Shown: positions 33,747 through 43,986, numbered from the stretch's first letter. The stretch is 64,000 bases of DNA from an uncultured Blastocatellia bacterium (GCA_946480785.1 CAMLLD010000010.1:30535-94534), one strand, 5' to 3'. Notes: generated by a model from the sequence alone, not told the origin. Translations and numbers: made by a program.

Positions 33747-36049
33747 CGGTTGCCGACTTTGCGCGGCAGGGCTTCGTCTTCGACTTCACCACCACGACTA
33801 ATCGGAACTTCGGAAGGTTTGCTGTAACTGACGCCGCGCTCTTCGCTGTCGAGGTTTGCGGCGGGTAGTGGACCAGTCAGCGGCGGATTGAAACCCGGAT
33901 AATCGATGCGCGCGTGATAGATCGCGGTGAGCGCGCTGATCATCGCTTCCCGAATCGTAGTCAACTCCTGCAACGTGATGTCGCATTCATCGAGCTGTCC
34001 GTCGCTGATGATCGCGTCGACGATCTTCACCACGATCGCGCGAATGTTTTCCAGATCGGGACGCGCGAGCGATCTCGCCGCCGCTTCACACGAATCAGCC
34101 AGCATCATGATCGCCGCTTCCTTGAACTGCGGCTTCGGTCCGGGATAACGAAAGTCAGCTTCGTCGACGGTATCGCCGGGTTTGGCCTGCGCCTGTGCTT
34201 TGCGCAGGAAGTAGTGCAGCGTCCGCGTGCCGTGATGTTGGGGAATGAAGTCGGCGATCTTGCGCGGCAGACCGATCTCCTTCGCGAGGCGCGCACCGTA
34301 GGTCACGTGGCTCGTAATGATCTTCGCGCTCTGATAAGGCCGCAGGCGATCGTGTGGATTGTCGCCTTGCTGGTTCTCGACGAAGTATTCGGGCGCCGCG
34401 AGTTTGCCGATATCGTGATACAAGGCGCCGATGCGCGCGAGCAGGGGATTCGCGCCGACCGCGCGGCACGCGTCTTCGGCGAGTTGGCCCACTGCGTGTG
34501 AGTGTTGGTTCGTCCCCGGCGCACGCAACGCAAGCTGGCCGAGCACGGGCAGGTCCGCATTTGAGAGCTCGAGCAACTTAACATCGGTCAGGATGCCGAA
34601 GAGCGATTCGTTGATCGGCAAACCGCCGGCCGTGAAAACAGCCGTGAGCAGTCCACCCGCCATACCGCAACCGAGCGCCATCAGGATCGTTTTGATCGTG
34701 AGTGGCTGGCCCGAGTAACCGATCAAAGCAACCGCCATCACGGCGTTCACGGCGCCAACCAGCAAGCCCGCAAGCGTCACCGACTGCCGTTCGCGGTAAC
34801 GCCCGATGCCGTAGATCGCGGCCGCGCACGAGACGAGGGCAAACAACGCCTTCTGCATTCCGCCCGGCGCGAGCATGCCGGCGAAGATGGCGGTGATCAC
34901 GCCCGTGAGAAAAGCGAGTTGCGTGTCGACCAGCATCGCGACGAGCAGTGAAGCAGCCGCGAAGGGAATCGCGAAATTCCAGAGCGCGGGATCGTTCAGC
35001 GGCGCCTGCATGCGCGTGGCGATGCTTTCGCCGAACGTGAATCCGATCTTCATCAACGCCGTCTGCACCAGGATCGCCGAGCCGACGAGCGCAAACGCTT
35101 TCTGTTTACTAATGCTCAGCGCGCTGCTGCGACGGTGTTCCGCAAACTTCCACGCCGCCCAGTAGACGGCGATTACAACCACAAACAACCCGAGTAAGTT
35201 GGGCCAACGCAAACCCTCGCGGCCCGTGCTTCTGATGGCGTCGATCTGCGACAACATCGCCGGCGTGATCGTATCGCCGGCACGGCCGACGATCTGGTTC
35301 CGCTTCAACGTGATCGCGACCGGCTTCACGCGGTTCGCTTCGATCTCGCGCGACGACGCGGTTGCCGTTTCATCCAAGACTACGTTCGGGCGGATGAACG
35401 GCCTCAGCGCAGCCGTCAGCGCGGTTCTCTGAGCGGGCGTCCAACCAGGCAGGTTTTGAATTCTCGGCTCAAGGCTTTGGCGCGCGGCGGAAAGCGATAC
35501 GAGTGGCGCGGGCACGAAGATGCGCGCGGCCGGATTGCGCGGATCGGTGACCACCATGTCCTGCTTGAGACGATCGACGTCTTTATCGTCATAGATATAA
35601 CCGCTGGCGATCTCGCGAATGATTCCCGACAACCGGTCGAGATCTGCTTCAGTGAAATTGTTGTTCGGCGCGATCTGCTCGGTCAGGTCGTCCCACTCAG
35701 CGCGCAGGCTCTCCACCGACGTTTCCGCGCGGCTCGAATCGTAGTTGAAAAACACACGCGCTGATTCACGCGCTGCGTCTCTTTTCCGCTCCGTCTCGGC
35801 CTGATCGATCGCGGTGATATCCGCGGGCGCAACGATGTCGCGGCCGAGCACTTCACCTTCTTTGTATGTTTCGCTGAAGCCGGAAGAGTAGTTGGTTATG
35901 AGCAGCAGCGTGGTGAGCGTAACGAGCGTGACGCAGCCGAGCCAGAAACGTGTTCGTGGTTGCAAAACCAGGAGCGGACGTTTCGCATAGGCTAGTAGCC
36001 TATCGCGAGCCTGGCTGCCTGGACTTTTTAATCGTGGACGAAGTCCCAT
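33743..36049 (-). CDS. 7TM-HD domain phosphohydrolase (PgpH-like)
   Basis: A 768-residue membrane protein. After one transmembrane helix (about 35-55) comes an extracytoplasmic 7TMR-HDED domain (about 60-300), then seven helices (about 300-490) and a cytoplasmic HD domain (LYHDIGKLAAPEYF, then HVTYGARLAKEIGLP and PQHHGTRTL). The H...HD...H...D metal ligands look intact. PgpH-type members hydrolyse cyclic di-AMP; that activity is inferred from architecture. Its start overlaps the hflX stop (TAATG), so the two form an operon. Confidence 0.88.
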   Translation of the reverse strand: MGLRPRLKSPGSQARDRLLAYAKRPLLVLQPRTRFWLGCVTLVTLTTLLLITNYSSGFSETYKEGEVLGRDIVAPADITAIDQAETERKRDAARESARVFFNYDSSRAETSVESLRAEWDDLTEQIAPNNNFTEADLDRLSGIIREIASGYIYDDKDVDRLKQDMVVTDPRNPAARIFVPAPLVSLSAARQSLEPRIQNLPGWTPAQRTALTAALRPFIRPNVVLDETATASSREIEANRVKPVAITLKRNQIVGRAGDTITPAMLSQIDAIRSTGREGLRWPNLLGLFVVVIAVYWAAWKFAEHRRSSALSISKQKAFALVGSAILVQTALMKIGFTFGESIATRMQAPLNDPALWNFAIPFAAASLLVAMLVDTQLAFLTGVITAIFAGMLAPGGMQKALFALVSCAAAIYGIGRYRERQSVTLAGLLVGAVNAVMAVALIGYSGQPLTIKTILMALGCGMAGGLLTAVFTAGGLPINESLFGILTDVKLLELSNADLPVLGQLALRAPGTNQHSHAVGQLAEDACRAVGANPLLARIGALYHDIGKLAAPEYFVENQQGDNPHDRLRPYQSAKIITSHVTYGARLAKEIGLPRKIADFIPQHHGTRTLHYFLRKAQAQAKPGDTVDEADFRYPGPKPQFKEAAIMMLADSCEAAARSLARPDLENIRAIVVKIVDAIISDGQLDECDITLQELTTIREAMISALTAIYHARIDYPGFNPPLTGPLPAANLDSEERGVSYSKPSEVPISRGGEVEDEALPRKVGNR

Positions 36050-37746
36050 TACGCGATGCGCGACAAGGCGGCATTCAGATTACGCGCCAGCACGGCGCCC
36101 GCCTTTTCGAGTAGCACCTCAAGACTGTCGGGGTGGATTGCCGAAATGACTACGATCTCGCTGCTGTCGATCTGCTGCGCTTGCCGCACTGCGGTTTCCA
36201 CTGCTTCCGGTTCGAGTAAGTCGGCTTTGTTCAGTGCGAGGATCGCAGGGATGTCGGCGAGTTTCAGTTCCGACAAAATACGTTTCACTGACTGGACCTG
36301 TTGCGTCCAGCGCGGGTTGGAAATATCGACCGCGTGAATGAGCAAACTGCTGTCGCTGATCTCTTCCAGCGTCGCGCGAAAAGCGGAAAGCAGATCGGGC
36401 GGCAACGCGCGGATAAAGCCGACCGTGTCGTTGATGATCACTTCCTGCTCGCGCGGCAGCCGCAAGCGGCGCGAAGTCGGATCGAGCGTGGCGAACATGC
36501 GCTGCTCGGCGTGCACCGCGCTTTTCGTCAGCGCGTTGAGCAACGTTGATTTGCCGGCGTTGGTGTAACCGACGATTGAGATCACGGGCAGGTGCTGGCG
36601 CGTGCGGCCTTTGCGTCGTTCCTGGCGGCGTTGCCGCTGCGCTTCGATCTCTTTCTCCAGGCGATTGATGCGATCGCGCACGCGGCGGCGATCGGTTTCG
36701 AGTTTCGTTTCACCGGGGCCGCGCCCGCCGATGCCGCCCGCGAGCCGCGAGAACGCCGAGTCCTGACCAGCGATCAAACGCGGCAGCAGATATTTCAACT
36801 GCGCCAGCTCAACCTGAATCTTTCCTTCCTTCGACTGCGCGCGCTGCGCAAAGATGTCGAGGATCAGTTGCGAGCGATCGATAACTTTCAGGTCCGTCGC
36901 TTCCGACAGCGAGCGCACTTGCGCGGGGGACAGTTCGCGATCGAAAACGAGCATGTCCGCGCCGAGTTGTAACGCGCGAATGATCAATTCATCGAGTTTG
37001 CCGCGGCCCAGCACGGTGCGCGGATCGATCTCGGGGCGGCGTTGAATGATGCGGTCCTGGACTATCACTCCCGCGGACGCAGCGAGTTCCGCGAGTTCGG
37101 CCATCGACTCTTCGGCGTCCGCGAGCGATCCGGTGGCCACGCCGACGAGGATCGTGCGGTCGCGCATCTCGGCGCGCCGCGCCGTTTGCCGGTTGCGCGC
37201 CATCTCTTCTTCGAGCGAATCGATGAGCGAGAGGAAATCGAGGTCTAACTGAGAAGCGACTTCCGGTTCGAGAAACGAATACTGTTCCCGGGGACTCCCG
37301 TTCTCCAGTTCGCCCGCGTGCAGCGGCAGCAGGTGTGCGGCGCGTACGACGCCCGGCAGTCCGGTTTCTGTGTCGACGTCGATCGCGGCCATCAGATCGA
37401 GACGCAGCAGCGCGAGATCTGTCAGGTCGTCCTGCGTTAACGGCTCGCCGCGCAGATGCGTGTGCACGCAGCGCAGTCCGCGAAAGCGTCCCGAGGCGAC
37501 GCGCACGCGTTTGAAGTCCGGCAATTCGATACCGCGGTTGTCGCCCACCATCACGTACTGCACGTGACCCTTGCGATCGATGAGCGCGCCGATCTGTCTG
37601 CGGGTTTCGTGTGACAACTCACTGAGCTGGCGAGCGAATTCGGGAGTGACTATCTGGCGAGGAGGTATGCGTCTACTGTAGAGCTTTTCTATGCGCCGGA
37701 TCTGGTTCGGCTTTAACCCAAGCGTGTTGCCGAGAACGCTAGTGAT
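36049..37746 (-). CDS. hflX: ribosome-associated GTPase HflX
   Basis: A GTPase with an N-terminal HflX domain, the GPGETKLETDRR linker, and a G domain: G1 GYTNAGKSTLLN, G3 DTVGF, G4 NKAD. HflX splits stalled 70S ribosomes. The first ATG in frame is at 37617, but the 43 codons before it read GNTLGLKPNQIRRIEKLY, the normal start of this long HflX form. The frame is closed by TAA at 37777-37779 and holds no ATG, GTG or TTG upstream. ATC at 37744-37746, nine bases after GGAAGG, is the best candidate start. The coordinate is therefore an inference; identity is secure. Confidence 0.85.
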   Translation of the reverse strand: MTSVLGNTLGLKPNQIRRIEKLYSRRIPPRQIVTPEFARQLSELSHETRRQIGALIDRKGHVQYVMVGDNRGIELPDFKRVRVASGRFRGLRCVHTHLRGEPLTQDDLTDLALLRLDLMAAIDVDTETGLPGVVRAAHLLPLHAGELENGSPREQYSFLEPEVASQLDLDFLSLIDSLEEEMARNRQTARRAEMRDRTILVGVATGSLADAEESMAELAELAASAGVIVQDRIIQRRPEIDPRTVLGRGKLDELIIRALQLGADMLVFDRELSPAQVRSLSEATDLKVIDRSQLILDIFAQRAQSKEGKIQVELAQLKYLLPRLIAGQDSAFSRLAGGIGGRGPGETKLETDRRRVRDRINRLEKEIEAQRQRRQERRKGRTRQHLPVISIVGYTNAGKSTLLNALTKSAVHAEQRMFATLDPTSRRLRLPREQEVIINDTVGFIRALPPDLLSAFRATLEEISDSSLLIHAVDISNPRWTQQVQSVKRILSELKLADIPAILALNKADLLEPEAVETAVRQAQQIDSSEIVVISAIHPDSLEVLLEKAGAVLARNLNAALSRIA

Positions 37747-37775
37747 GACTGTTTCCCTTCCTATTCCGGGCGCGA

Positions 37776-37784
37776 ATTATACCA
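37776..37784 (-). promoter_or_regulatory. extended -10 promoter for hflX
   Basis: On the minus strand TGGTATAAT is a perfect -10 with the TGn extension (37784 to 37776); no good -35 is seen, as is usual for extended -10 promoters. Initiation would leave a leader of about 20-25 nt ahead of the proposed ATC start. Confidence 0.65.
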
Positions 37785-37835
37785 TAGGCTGCAATTAGAC
37801 ATAGATCCAGTGGCATCGTATGATGAACGGCTTTT

Positions 37836-38858
37836 ATGCGTACTCCCGCCAGAATACTGGGCATAGATCCCCCCTACGCGATCGCGGGTGGCGAGGTCAT
37901 CATCGAATGCGCGGATTTCGATACGCGCGTTCCGCACCACTGTGGCGTGCTCGTCGGCGACATGCCGGCGCACATCGTCGCGCTTGGACCAAAGCGCGTG
38001 CTGGTCACGGAAACGAAGGGCGGCGAAGTTGAAGTCAGATTACAAACCGGCACTGTGCTCAGCGAGCCGGCGCGGTTGACGGTCGCGCGCAAGCTTGCCG
38101 GCGATCTTCATCCGGTTGCGAACCCGGCTTTCGATCCTGACGACGGCGCGTTGTTCGTGACGCGTTCGGGATCGCGAGGCGAGGAACTGCCCGTCACGCT
38201 TTTTCGCATCGATCTCAGCGGCGAAGTCAGCGAATACTCCGGCGACATTCCGAATCCGACCGGCATCGCGTTTGGTCCTGACGGACAGATGTTCGTTACC
38301 AGTCGGCTCGAAGGCGTGGTGTACAAAGTGACGCCGTTCAAGGAAGCGATCGCTTTCGCACGCAATCTCGGCGTTGCCACGGGAATGGCTTTCGATCGCG
38401 ACGGCGTGATGCACGTCGGCGATCGCACCGGCACGATCTTTAAAGTGAACGGCATCGGTGAGGAACGGGCGTGGGTCCAGGTAGAGCCGTCAGTCTCGGC
38501 GTTTCATTTGGCGTTTGGTCCTGACGATGCGCTGTACGTCACTGGTCCCACCGTGACGAGTTTCGATTGCATCTCGCGTATCGATCCCGACGGCAAGATC
38601 GATGTCTTCTTTAAAGGCCTGGGACGGCCACAGGGACTCGCCTTCGATCGCGAAGGAAACTTGTACGTCGCCGCTTCACTGCGCGGACGCCGCGGCATCA
38701 TTCGCATTTCCGCCGATGCAAGCGACGCAAAACTCATCGTCGCTGGAGTGAACCTGATCGGGTTGGCGTTTAGTTCGGCCGGCGAGATGGCCGTGGTATC
38801 GATCGATTCGGTCTACAGCTTACCGACGCAGATCAAAGGCACGCTTTTGACGGGTTAA
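37836..38858 (+). CDS. IPT/TIG plus NHL/SMP-30-like beta-propeller protein
   Basis: A 340-residue protein without a signal peptide. Residues 1-85 form an IPT/TIG (immunoglobulin-like) module (RILGIDPPYAIAGGEVIIEC). Residues about 90-335 are a six-bladed propeller of NHL/SMP-30 type, with repeated GIAFGPDGQMFV, GMAFDRDGVMHV, HLAFGPDDALYV and GLAFDREGNLYV units. SMP-30-like proteins act as lactonases, but no metal-site pattern is certain here. It may be a binding protein. Divergent from hflX. Confidence 0.75.
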   Translation: MRTPARILGIDPPYAIAGGEVIIECADFDTRVPHHCGVLVGDMPAHIVALGPKRVLVTETKGGEVEVRLQTGTVLSEPARLTVARKLAGDLHPVANPAFDPDDGALFVTRSGSRGEELPVTLFRIDLSGEVSEYSGDIPNPTGIAFGPDGQMFVTSRLEGVVYKVTPFKEAIAFARNLGVATGMAFDRDGVMHVGDRTGTIFKVNGIGEERAWVQVEPSVSAFHLAFGPDDALYVTGPTVTSFDCISRIDPDGKIDVFFKGLGRPQGLAFDREGNLYVAASLRGRRGIIRISADASDAKLIVAGVNLIGLAFSSAGEMAVVSIDSVYSLPTQIKGTLLTG

Positions 38859-38919
38859 GGAGACAATGCTAAGTTGAGTTAATTGTGCAGCCAGTGATTT
38901 TTGAGAACAGAGTACGCAC

Positions 38920-39588
38920 TTGAATCCCGAACAACTAATTCCTCAACTGGTCATTTATATGGTGGTGCTGCTGCTGGCGATCTCCGCCCACGAAGCGGCG
39001 CACGCATGGATGTCCGACAGGTTTGGTGACGACACGGCGCGATTGCTGGGCCGCGTCACGCTGAACCCCGTCGCTCATACCGATCTGGTGGGCACGCTCC
39101 TGATTCCGATTGTCGGTTTTATCGTCGCGTTCAGCGGCGGTAACTTCTTTTTGATCGGCTGGGGCAAGCCGACGCCGGTGAATCCGCTTCGTTGGCGGCA
39201 GAAGGATCTGGCGAACGTGATGGTGTCGATCGCCGGGATTCTGGCAAACCTGATCCTCGCCACCATCGGATTTGTGATCATCAAGGTCCTGGTAATGAAA
39301 GGCCTGTGGTGGTCCATGGGACAAGGCTTCGGCGACGCGATCAAACTGTTTCTGTATTTCCTGCTGACGATGAATATCTCGCTGGCCGTCTTCAACCTGC
39401 TTCCGTTTCCGCCGCTGGACGGCAGCAAAGTGTTGGAGACGTTTCTGCCCGAGAGCATGCAGCCGATGCTCGCGTTCCTCGAGCAGTATGGTTATTTAAT
39501 CTTGCTGCTGTTGATGTACCTCGGCATTTTCAGCCTCATCATTACGCCCGTTCTTTACGGCATAGATCTTCTTTTATTCGGCACGTGA
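38920..39588 (+). CDS. site-2-protease-family membrane metallopeptidase
   Basis: A 222-residue integral membrane protein starting with TTG. The zinc motif AHEAAHAW (HExxH) lies near residue 24, and the third ligand is in FNLLPFPPLDGSKV (NxxPxPxLDG) near 170. Hydrophobic helices at about 8-25, 45-75, 90-120, 140-165 and 190-215 match the M50B fold. Its short length and lack of a PDZ domain resemble the Rip/YdfI-like group. Substrate unknown. trpS begins on its stop codon (TGATG). Confidence 0.9.
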   Translation: MNPEQLIPQLVIYMVVLLLAISAHEAAHAWMSDRFGDDTARLLGRVTLNPVAHTDLVGTLLIPIVGFIVAFSGGNFFLIGWGKPTPVNPLRWRQKDLANVMVSIAGILANLILATIGFVIIKVLVMKGLWWSMGQGFGDAIKLFLYFLLTMNISLAVFNLLPFPPLDGSKVLETFLPESMQPMLAFLEQYGYLILLLLMYLGIFSLIITPVLYGIDLLLFGT

Positions 39589-40586
39589 TGACTAAACGAA
39601 TCTTCAGCGGCGCTCAACCCACCGGCAACGTTCATCTCGGCAACTATCTCGGCGCGCTAAAAAACTGGGTCGCGTTACAACACGAGTACGAGAGCTTTTT
39701 TTGCATCGTCAACATGCACGCGATCACGGTGACGCAGGAGCCGAAGCTGCTCGCCGCGAAAACACGCGATCTCGCGCGCATCTATCTCGCCGTCGGCATC
39801 GATCCGCAGGTCTCGACGGTTTTCATTCAGTCAGACGTGCCGGAGCACGCGGAACTGGCGTGGGTCTTGAATGGCGTCGCGCGTATGTCGGAACTCGAGC
39901 GCATGACGCAGTATAAAGACAAGGCGCGCAAACAGCAGGAGAACGTCAGCGTCGGGCTCTTCGATTATCCGGTGTTGATGGCCGCGGACATTCTGCTCTA
40001 CCAGACGGATCTCGTGCCAGTCGGTGACGATCAGAAGCAGCACTTGGAACTAACGCGCGATCTCGCGATTCGTTTCAGCCGCGATTACGGCGAAACGTTT
40101 CGCGTGCCCGATCCTTACATTCCGAAAGCGGGCGCGCGCATCATGTCGTTGTCTGATCCGACGAAGAAGATGTCGAAGTCTGACGACGATCCAAACGGCT
40201 GTGTGTTGTTGATGGATGATGCCGACACGGTGCAACGCAAGTTCAAACGCGCGGTAACTGATTCGGGTACGGAGATTCGTTTTGACGAGTCGCGCCCGGC
40301 GATCAATAACCTGTTGGAGATATATCACCTGATGACGGGGCAGAGTGAGGCAGAAGTTGAAGCTCACTTCGCGGGTAAAGGATACGCGCAGTTGAAAGGC
40401 GATCTGGCGGACGCGACGATTGCTTTTCTAGGCCCCATACAGCAGCGCGTGCGTGAGATCAGTGACGAGGAGTTGGACCGTATTCTTGATGAAGGGCGCG
40501 AGAAGGCAACGCGCATTGCGCGCCCGACGTTGCGACAGGCATTTGAGAACATCGGGCTGGCCGGGTCAGCAAAACGCGAACTATGA
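39588..40586 (+). CDS. trpS: tryptophan-tRNA ligase
   Basis: A 332-residue protein; the start at 39588 gives the standard length (MTKRIFSGAQPTGNVHLGNYLG, where TGNVHLGN is the HIGH motif). The class I signature KKMSKSDDD is near residue 195. It charges tRNA-Trp. It starts on the preceding stop and overlaps scpA by 4 bp, so translation is coupled across all three genes. Confidence 0.96.
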   Translation: MTKRIFSGAQPTGNVHLGNYLGALKNWVALQHEYESFFCIVNMHAITVTQEPKLLAAKTRDLARIYLAVGIDPQVSTVFIQSDVPEHAELAWVLNGVARMSELERMTQYKDKARKQQENVSVGLFDYPVLMAADILLYQTDLVPVGDDQKQHLELTRDLAIRFSRDYGETFRVPDPYIPKAGARIMSLSDPTKKMSKSDDDPNGCVLLMDDADTVQRKFKRAVTDSGTEIRFDESRPAINNLLEIYHLMTGQSEAEVEAHFAGKGYAQLKGDLADATIAFLGPIQQRVREISDEELDRILDEGREKATRIARPTLRQAFENIGLAGSAKREL

Positions 40587-41386
40587 GCGAAGAAGCTCCT
40601 GAGTTGATCGCGGAGACACGCGAAGAAACAGTGACGCCGTTGAACGTCGCGGGCGCGGTGCCGCAGATCGTGCCTGACGACACGACAGACGATCTGAAGA
40701 TCCTGCTCGGTGAGTTTGAAGGACCACTCGATCTGTTGTTGCACCTGATTCGACAGGAGCACGTCAGCATTTACGACATTCCGGTCGCGCGCATCACCGA
40801 TGAGTATCTTCGTTACTTACGCGTGATGCAGGAGTTGGACATCGCTGTCGCGGGAGATTTCCTCGTGATGGCGGCGACGCTGATCGAGTTGAAGACGAAG
40901 ATGCTGCTGCCGCGCGATCCGCAAGCGCCGGCGGAAGAGGAAGAAGACCCGCGCGCCGATCTCGTCAACCAACTGCTCGAATATCAGAAGTACAAAGCCG
41001 CGGCGAACATGTTGTGGTCGCGTGCGACGGTGGAGCAGGCGGTGTTCAAGCGGGCGGAGCTGGAGACCGACAAGAACAATCCGGAAGTCGCGGTTGGCCT
41101 GTTCGATCTTTTGAAGGTTTTTCAGGAGATTCTCGCGCGGCACAAGGAAGAGAAGTTGCTGGAGATCGAGCGCGAGGAGATCACGATGGCGGAGATGCTG
41201 GAGCGTTTGCGCAACATGGTGTTCTCGGCGGGTGAGTTGAACCTGCGCGTCTTCTTCGAGCGCGCGCGTTCGCGTCGTGAGCTGGTGCTGGCGTTTCTTT
41301 CCGTGCTGGAGCTGGTCCGCACCACCGAGGTGAAACTTTTTCAACGCGAGACGTTCGGCGACATCGTCGCGCGCGCGTCGGAGTAA
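40583..41386 (+). CDS. scpA: segregation and condensation protein A
   Basis: A 267-residue kleisin. The core begins LGEFEGPLDLLLHLIRQEHVSIYDIPVARITDEYL (split here in two adjoining motifs), which is diagnostic of ScpA, and the C-terminal winged helix contains AFLSVLELVRTTEVKLFQ. It joins the two SMC heads. It is preceded by an acidic 35-residue tail and overlaps trpS (ATGA). scpB follows 3 bp later. Confidence 0.94.
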   Translation: MSEEAPELIAETREETVTPLNVAGAVPQIVPDDTTDDLKILLGEFEGPLDLLLHLIRQEHVSIYDIPVARITDEYLRYLRVMQELDIAVAGDFLVMAATLIELKTKMLLPRDPQAPAEEEEDPRADLVNQLLEYQKYKAAANMLWSRATVEQAVFKRAELETDKNNPEVAVGLFDLLKVFQEILARHKEEKLLEIEREEITMAEMLERLRNMVFSAGELNLRVFFERARSRRELVLAFLSVLELVRTTEVKLFQRETFGDIVARASE

Positions 41387-41389
41387 CGA

Positions 41390-42082
41390 ATGAGCCACGA
41401 AGAGGCACAACAAGCACAAGAAAACCTGGACGAGGTTGCGCTAAACGAAGAAGCAAGCCGTGAACTCGCGGCGCTCGTCGCCGACGAAGAGTCAGCGGCC
41501 GCGATGGACGCGGAGGTTCCCGATGACGGTCCGATCGCGTCGCCGCAGAGCGAGACTGAACGATCCGCGGTTATCGAAGCCCTGATCTTTGTCTCCGAAG
41601 AGCCGCTAAGTACGAGAACTCTCGCTGAAGTGCTGAAGCTGGACAAAGCCGCGGTCGAAGAATCGGTCTCAAAGCTCGCCGAGGAATTCAACGCGCGCCA
41701 GAGCGGTCTGCAACTGCGCGAGGTCGCCGGCGGCTGGCAGTTCGCCACGCGCCCCGAATATCACGAACACGTCCGCTCGTTTCTGAAAACACGGCCGAGC
41801 GCCAAACTCAGTATCGCCTCGCTCGAAACACTCGCCGTCATCGCTTATCGCCAACCGATCACGGTACCGGAGATCCTCGAGATTCGCGGTGTGCAATCGC
41901 CTTCCGCGATCAAAACCCTGCTCGACAAAAAACTGATCGTCGCCAAAGGTAGGAAGGAAACTGTCGGGCGTCCGATGATGTACGGCACTTCGAAGGAGTT
42001 CCTGTTACAGTTTGGCTTGAAGGATTTATCGGAGTTGCCGAGCGTCGAAGACTTTCATGATCTCAGCGGCGGCGGAGCTTAA
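41390..42082 (+). CDS. scpB: segregation and condensation protein B
   Basis: A 230-residue protein. After an acidic N-terminal tail of about 55 residues come two winged helices: VIEALIFVSEEPLS and, in the second, LETLAVIAYRQPITVPEILEIRG, then DKKLIVAKGRKE and GRPMMYGTSKEFL, all typical of ScpB. It dimerises and binds ScpA in the SMC condensin. The pseudouridine synthase gene overlaps its end. Confidence 0.95.
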   Translation: MSHEEAQQAQENLDEVALNEEASRELAALVADEESAAAMDAEVPDDGPIASPQSETERSAVIEALIFVSEEPLSTRTLAEVLKLDKAAVEESVSKLAEEFNARQSGLQLREVAGGWQFATRPEYHEHVRSFLKTRPSAKLSIASLETLAVIAYRQPITVPEILEIRGVQSPSAIKTLLDKKLIVAKGRKETVGRPMMYGTSKEFLLQFGLKDLSELPSVEDFHDLSGGGA

Positions 42083-42836
42083 TAAAATTGTGGAGCAGCG
42101 GCTGCAAAAACTCATCGCCACGGCAGGCATCGCCTCACGCAGGCACGCGGAAGAACTCATCGCCGCCGGCCGCGTAACCGTTAACGGCGCTGTCATCAAA
42201 GAGCTGGGCACGAAAGCGGACCCCGAACGCGACCACATCAAGGTCAACGGCAAGCTCATCAACCCTCAACTCAAAGCACGTGACAAAGTTTACGTGCTGC
42301 TGAATAAACCGCGCGGCTATCTGTCGAGCGTGTCCGATCCGGAAGGCCGCCCGCTCGTGACTGAACTGTTGCCCCCGAACCTCGGCCGTTTGCATCCGGT
42401 CGGCCGGCTCGACTTCAACACCGAAGGCCTGCTGCTGCTCACGAACGACGGCGACTTCACCAACTACATCACCGCCGCGCGCAATCGCGTCGACAAGGTT
42501 TACGAAGTCAAAATCAAAGGCGTGCCGCCGGACGCCGCGATCGCGCGTTTAAGAAAAGGAGTGACGCTCGAGGACGGCACGCGCACCGCGCCCGCGAAGA
42601 TCGTAAAGCTTGGCGAAACGCAGACTAACGCGTGGTACGAAGTGCTGCTGCATCAGGGCCGCAATCAGCAGGTGCGCCGGATGTTTGAGTTGATCGGCCA
42701 TTCTGTGTTGAAGTTGAGGCGCGTGCGCATCGGATTTTTGACCGACGAGCATCTCAAACCAGGCGCGTGGCGCTTCCTCTCGCCGGCGGAGGCCGCGCGA
42801 TTGATGAAGCCGCACGAAAAGGGAAAACGGGCTTAA
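42057..42836 (+). CDS. rluB: 23S rRNA pseudouridine synthase, RluB/RsuA family
   Basis: A 259-residue protein with an S4 RNA-binding domain (about 10-60, [21 protein letters not shown]) and the catalytic domain ([20 protein letters not shown], holding the active Asp). The KVYEVKIKG and [13 protein letters not shown] motifs match RluB-type enzymes that modify 23S rRNA; RsuA activity on 16S cannot be excluded. The ATG at 42057 overlaps scpB; GTG at 42090 is an alternative. Part of the trpS-scpAB unit. Confidence 0.9.
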   Translation: MISAAAELNKIVEQRLQKLIATAGIASRRHAEELIAAGRVTVNGAVIKELGTKADPERDHIKVNGKLINPQLKARDKVYVLLNKPRGYLSSVSDPEGRPLVTELLPPNLGRLHPVGRLDFNTEGLLLLTNDGDFTNYITAARNRVDKVYEVKIKGVPPDAAIARLRKGVTLEDGTRTAPAKIVKLGETQTNAWYEVLLHQGRNQQVRRMFELIGHSVLKLRRVRIGFLTDEHLKPGAWRFLSPAEAARLMKPHEKGKRA

Positions 42837-42840
42837 CGAT

Positions 42841-43986
42841 ATGCATTTCGAATTAACTGAAGAACAACAACAGGTGAAAGCCAGCGTTCGTGAGTTTGCG
42901 GAGTCGGAGATCGCGCCTCACGTGATGGAGTGGGACGAGAGCCAGCATTTTCCGATCGAGTTGAAGCCGAAGCTCGCGGAGCTTGGTTTGATGGGCGTCA
43001 TCTTTCCCGAAGAGTACGGCGGCGCGGGCATGGGTTATGTCGAGTACGCGACGATCATCGAGGAACTCTCGCGCGTCGACGGCTCGGTGGGTATCTCGGT
43101 CGCCGCGCACAACTCGCTCTGCTCGAACCACATTTACAAATACGGCACTGAGGAACAGAAACGAAAGTATCTCGTGCCGCTCGCGAGTGGCGAACACTTG
43201 GGCGCATGGGGACTGACCGAGCCGAGCGCGGGCTCTGATGCTTCGGGAACGAAATCGACCGCGGTGCGTTCAGTCGGCGGTTGGATGGTGAACGGCTCGA
43301 AAAACTTCATCACGCACGCGATTCACGCCGACACGTGCGTCGCCATGGCCGTCACCGACAAAGCGAAACGCAGCAAAGGCATCTCGGCGTTCATCTTCGA
43401 AAAAGGCATGAGGGGTTTTTCGCCGTCGAAAAAGGAGAACAAACTCGGCCTGCGCGCGTCGGAAACTGCGAGCGTCGTGTTCGAAGACTGCTTCGTACCG
43501 GAAGAGCAACTGCTCGGCGAAGAAGGAAACGGTTTCGTGAACGCGATGGAGATCCTCGACGGCGGCCGTATCTCGATCGCGGCGCTGGCGGTCGGCATCG
43601 CGCAAGGCGCGTTTGAGTCGGCGGTGCGCTACGCGCAGGAGCGGCAGCAATTCGGCAAACCGATCGCGGAGTTTCAGGCGATTCAGTTCAAGCTTGCCGA
43701 CATGGCGACGCAAATCGACGCCGCGCGGTTGTTGATGTATCGCGCCGCATGGCTGAAAGACAACGGCAAGAAGACGACGCGGGAATCCTCAATGGCGAAG
43801 CTGTTTGCCTCAGAGATTTCAGTCAAAGTCTGTGAAGAGGCGATTCAGATTCACGGCGGTTACGGTTATACGAAGGACTATCCGCCCGAAAAATACTGGC
43901 GCGACTCGAAGCTGTGCACGATCGGTGAAGGAACGTCTGAGATTCAACGGATCATCATCGCTCGCGAGGTGTTGAAGCAGGTTTGA
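42841..43986 (+). CDS. acyl-CoA dehydrogenase
   Basis: A 381-residue flavoenzyme of typical length, without signal peptide. Family motifs are LTEPSAGSD, the FAD/substrate region, [19 protein letters not shown], and the C-terminal [21 protein letters not shown]. The catalytic Glu expected in short/medium-chain types lies in the last quarter (near EGTSEIQR). It oxidises acyl-CoA to enoyl-CoA. It lies with the methylmalonyl-CoA genes, suggesting branched- or odd-chain substrates; exact substrate unknown. Confidence 0.9.
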   Translation: MHFELTEEQQQVKASVREFAESEIAPHVMEWDESQHFPIELKPKLAELGLMGVIFPEEYGGAGMGYVEYATIIEELSRVDGSVGISVAAHNSLCSNHIYKYGTEEQKRKYLVPLASGEHLGAWGLTEPSAGSDASGTKSTAVRSVGGWMVNGSKNFITHAIHADTCVAMAVTDKAKRSKGISAFIFEKGMRGFSPSKKENKLGLRASETASVVFEDCFVPEEQLLGEEGNGFVNAMEILDGGRISIAALAVGIAQGAFESAVRYAQERQQFGKPIAEFQAIQFKLADMATQIDAARLLMYRAAWLKDNGKKTTRESSMAKLFASEISVKVCEEAIQIHGGYGYTKDYPPEKYWRDSKLCTIGEGTSEIQRIIIAREVLKQV

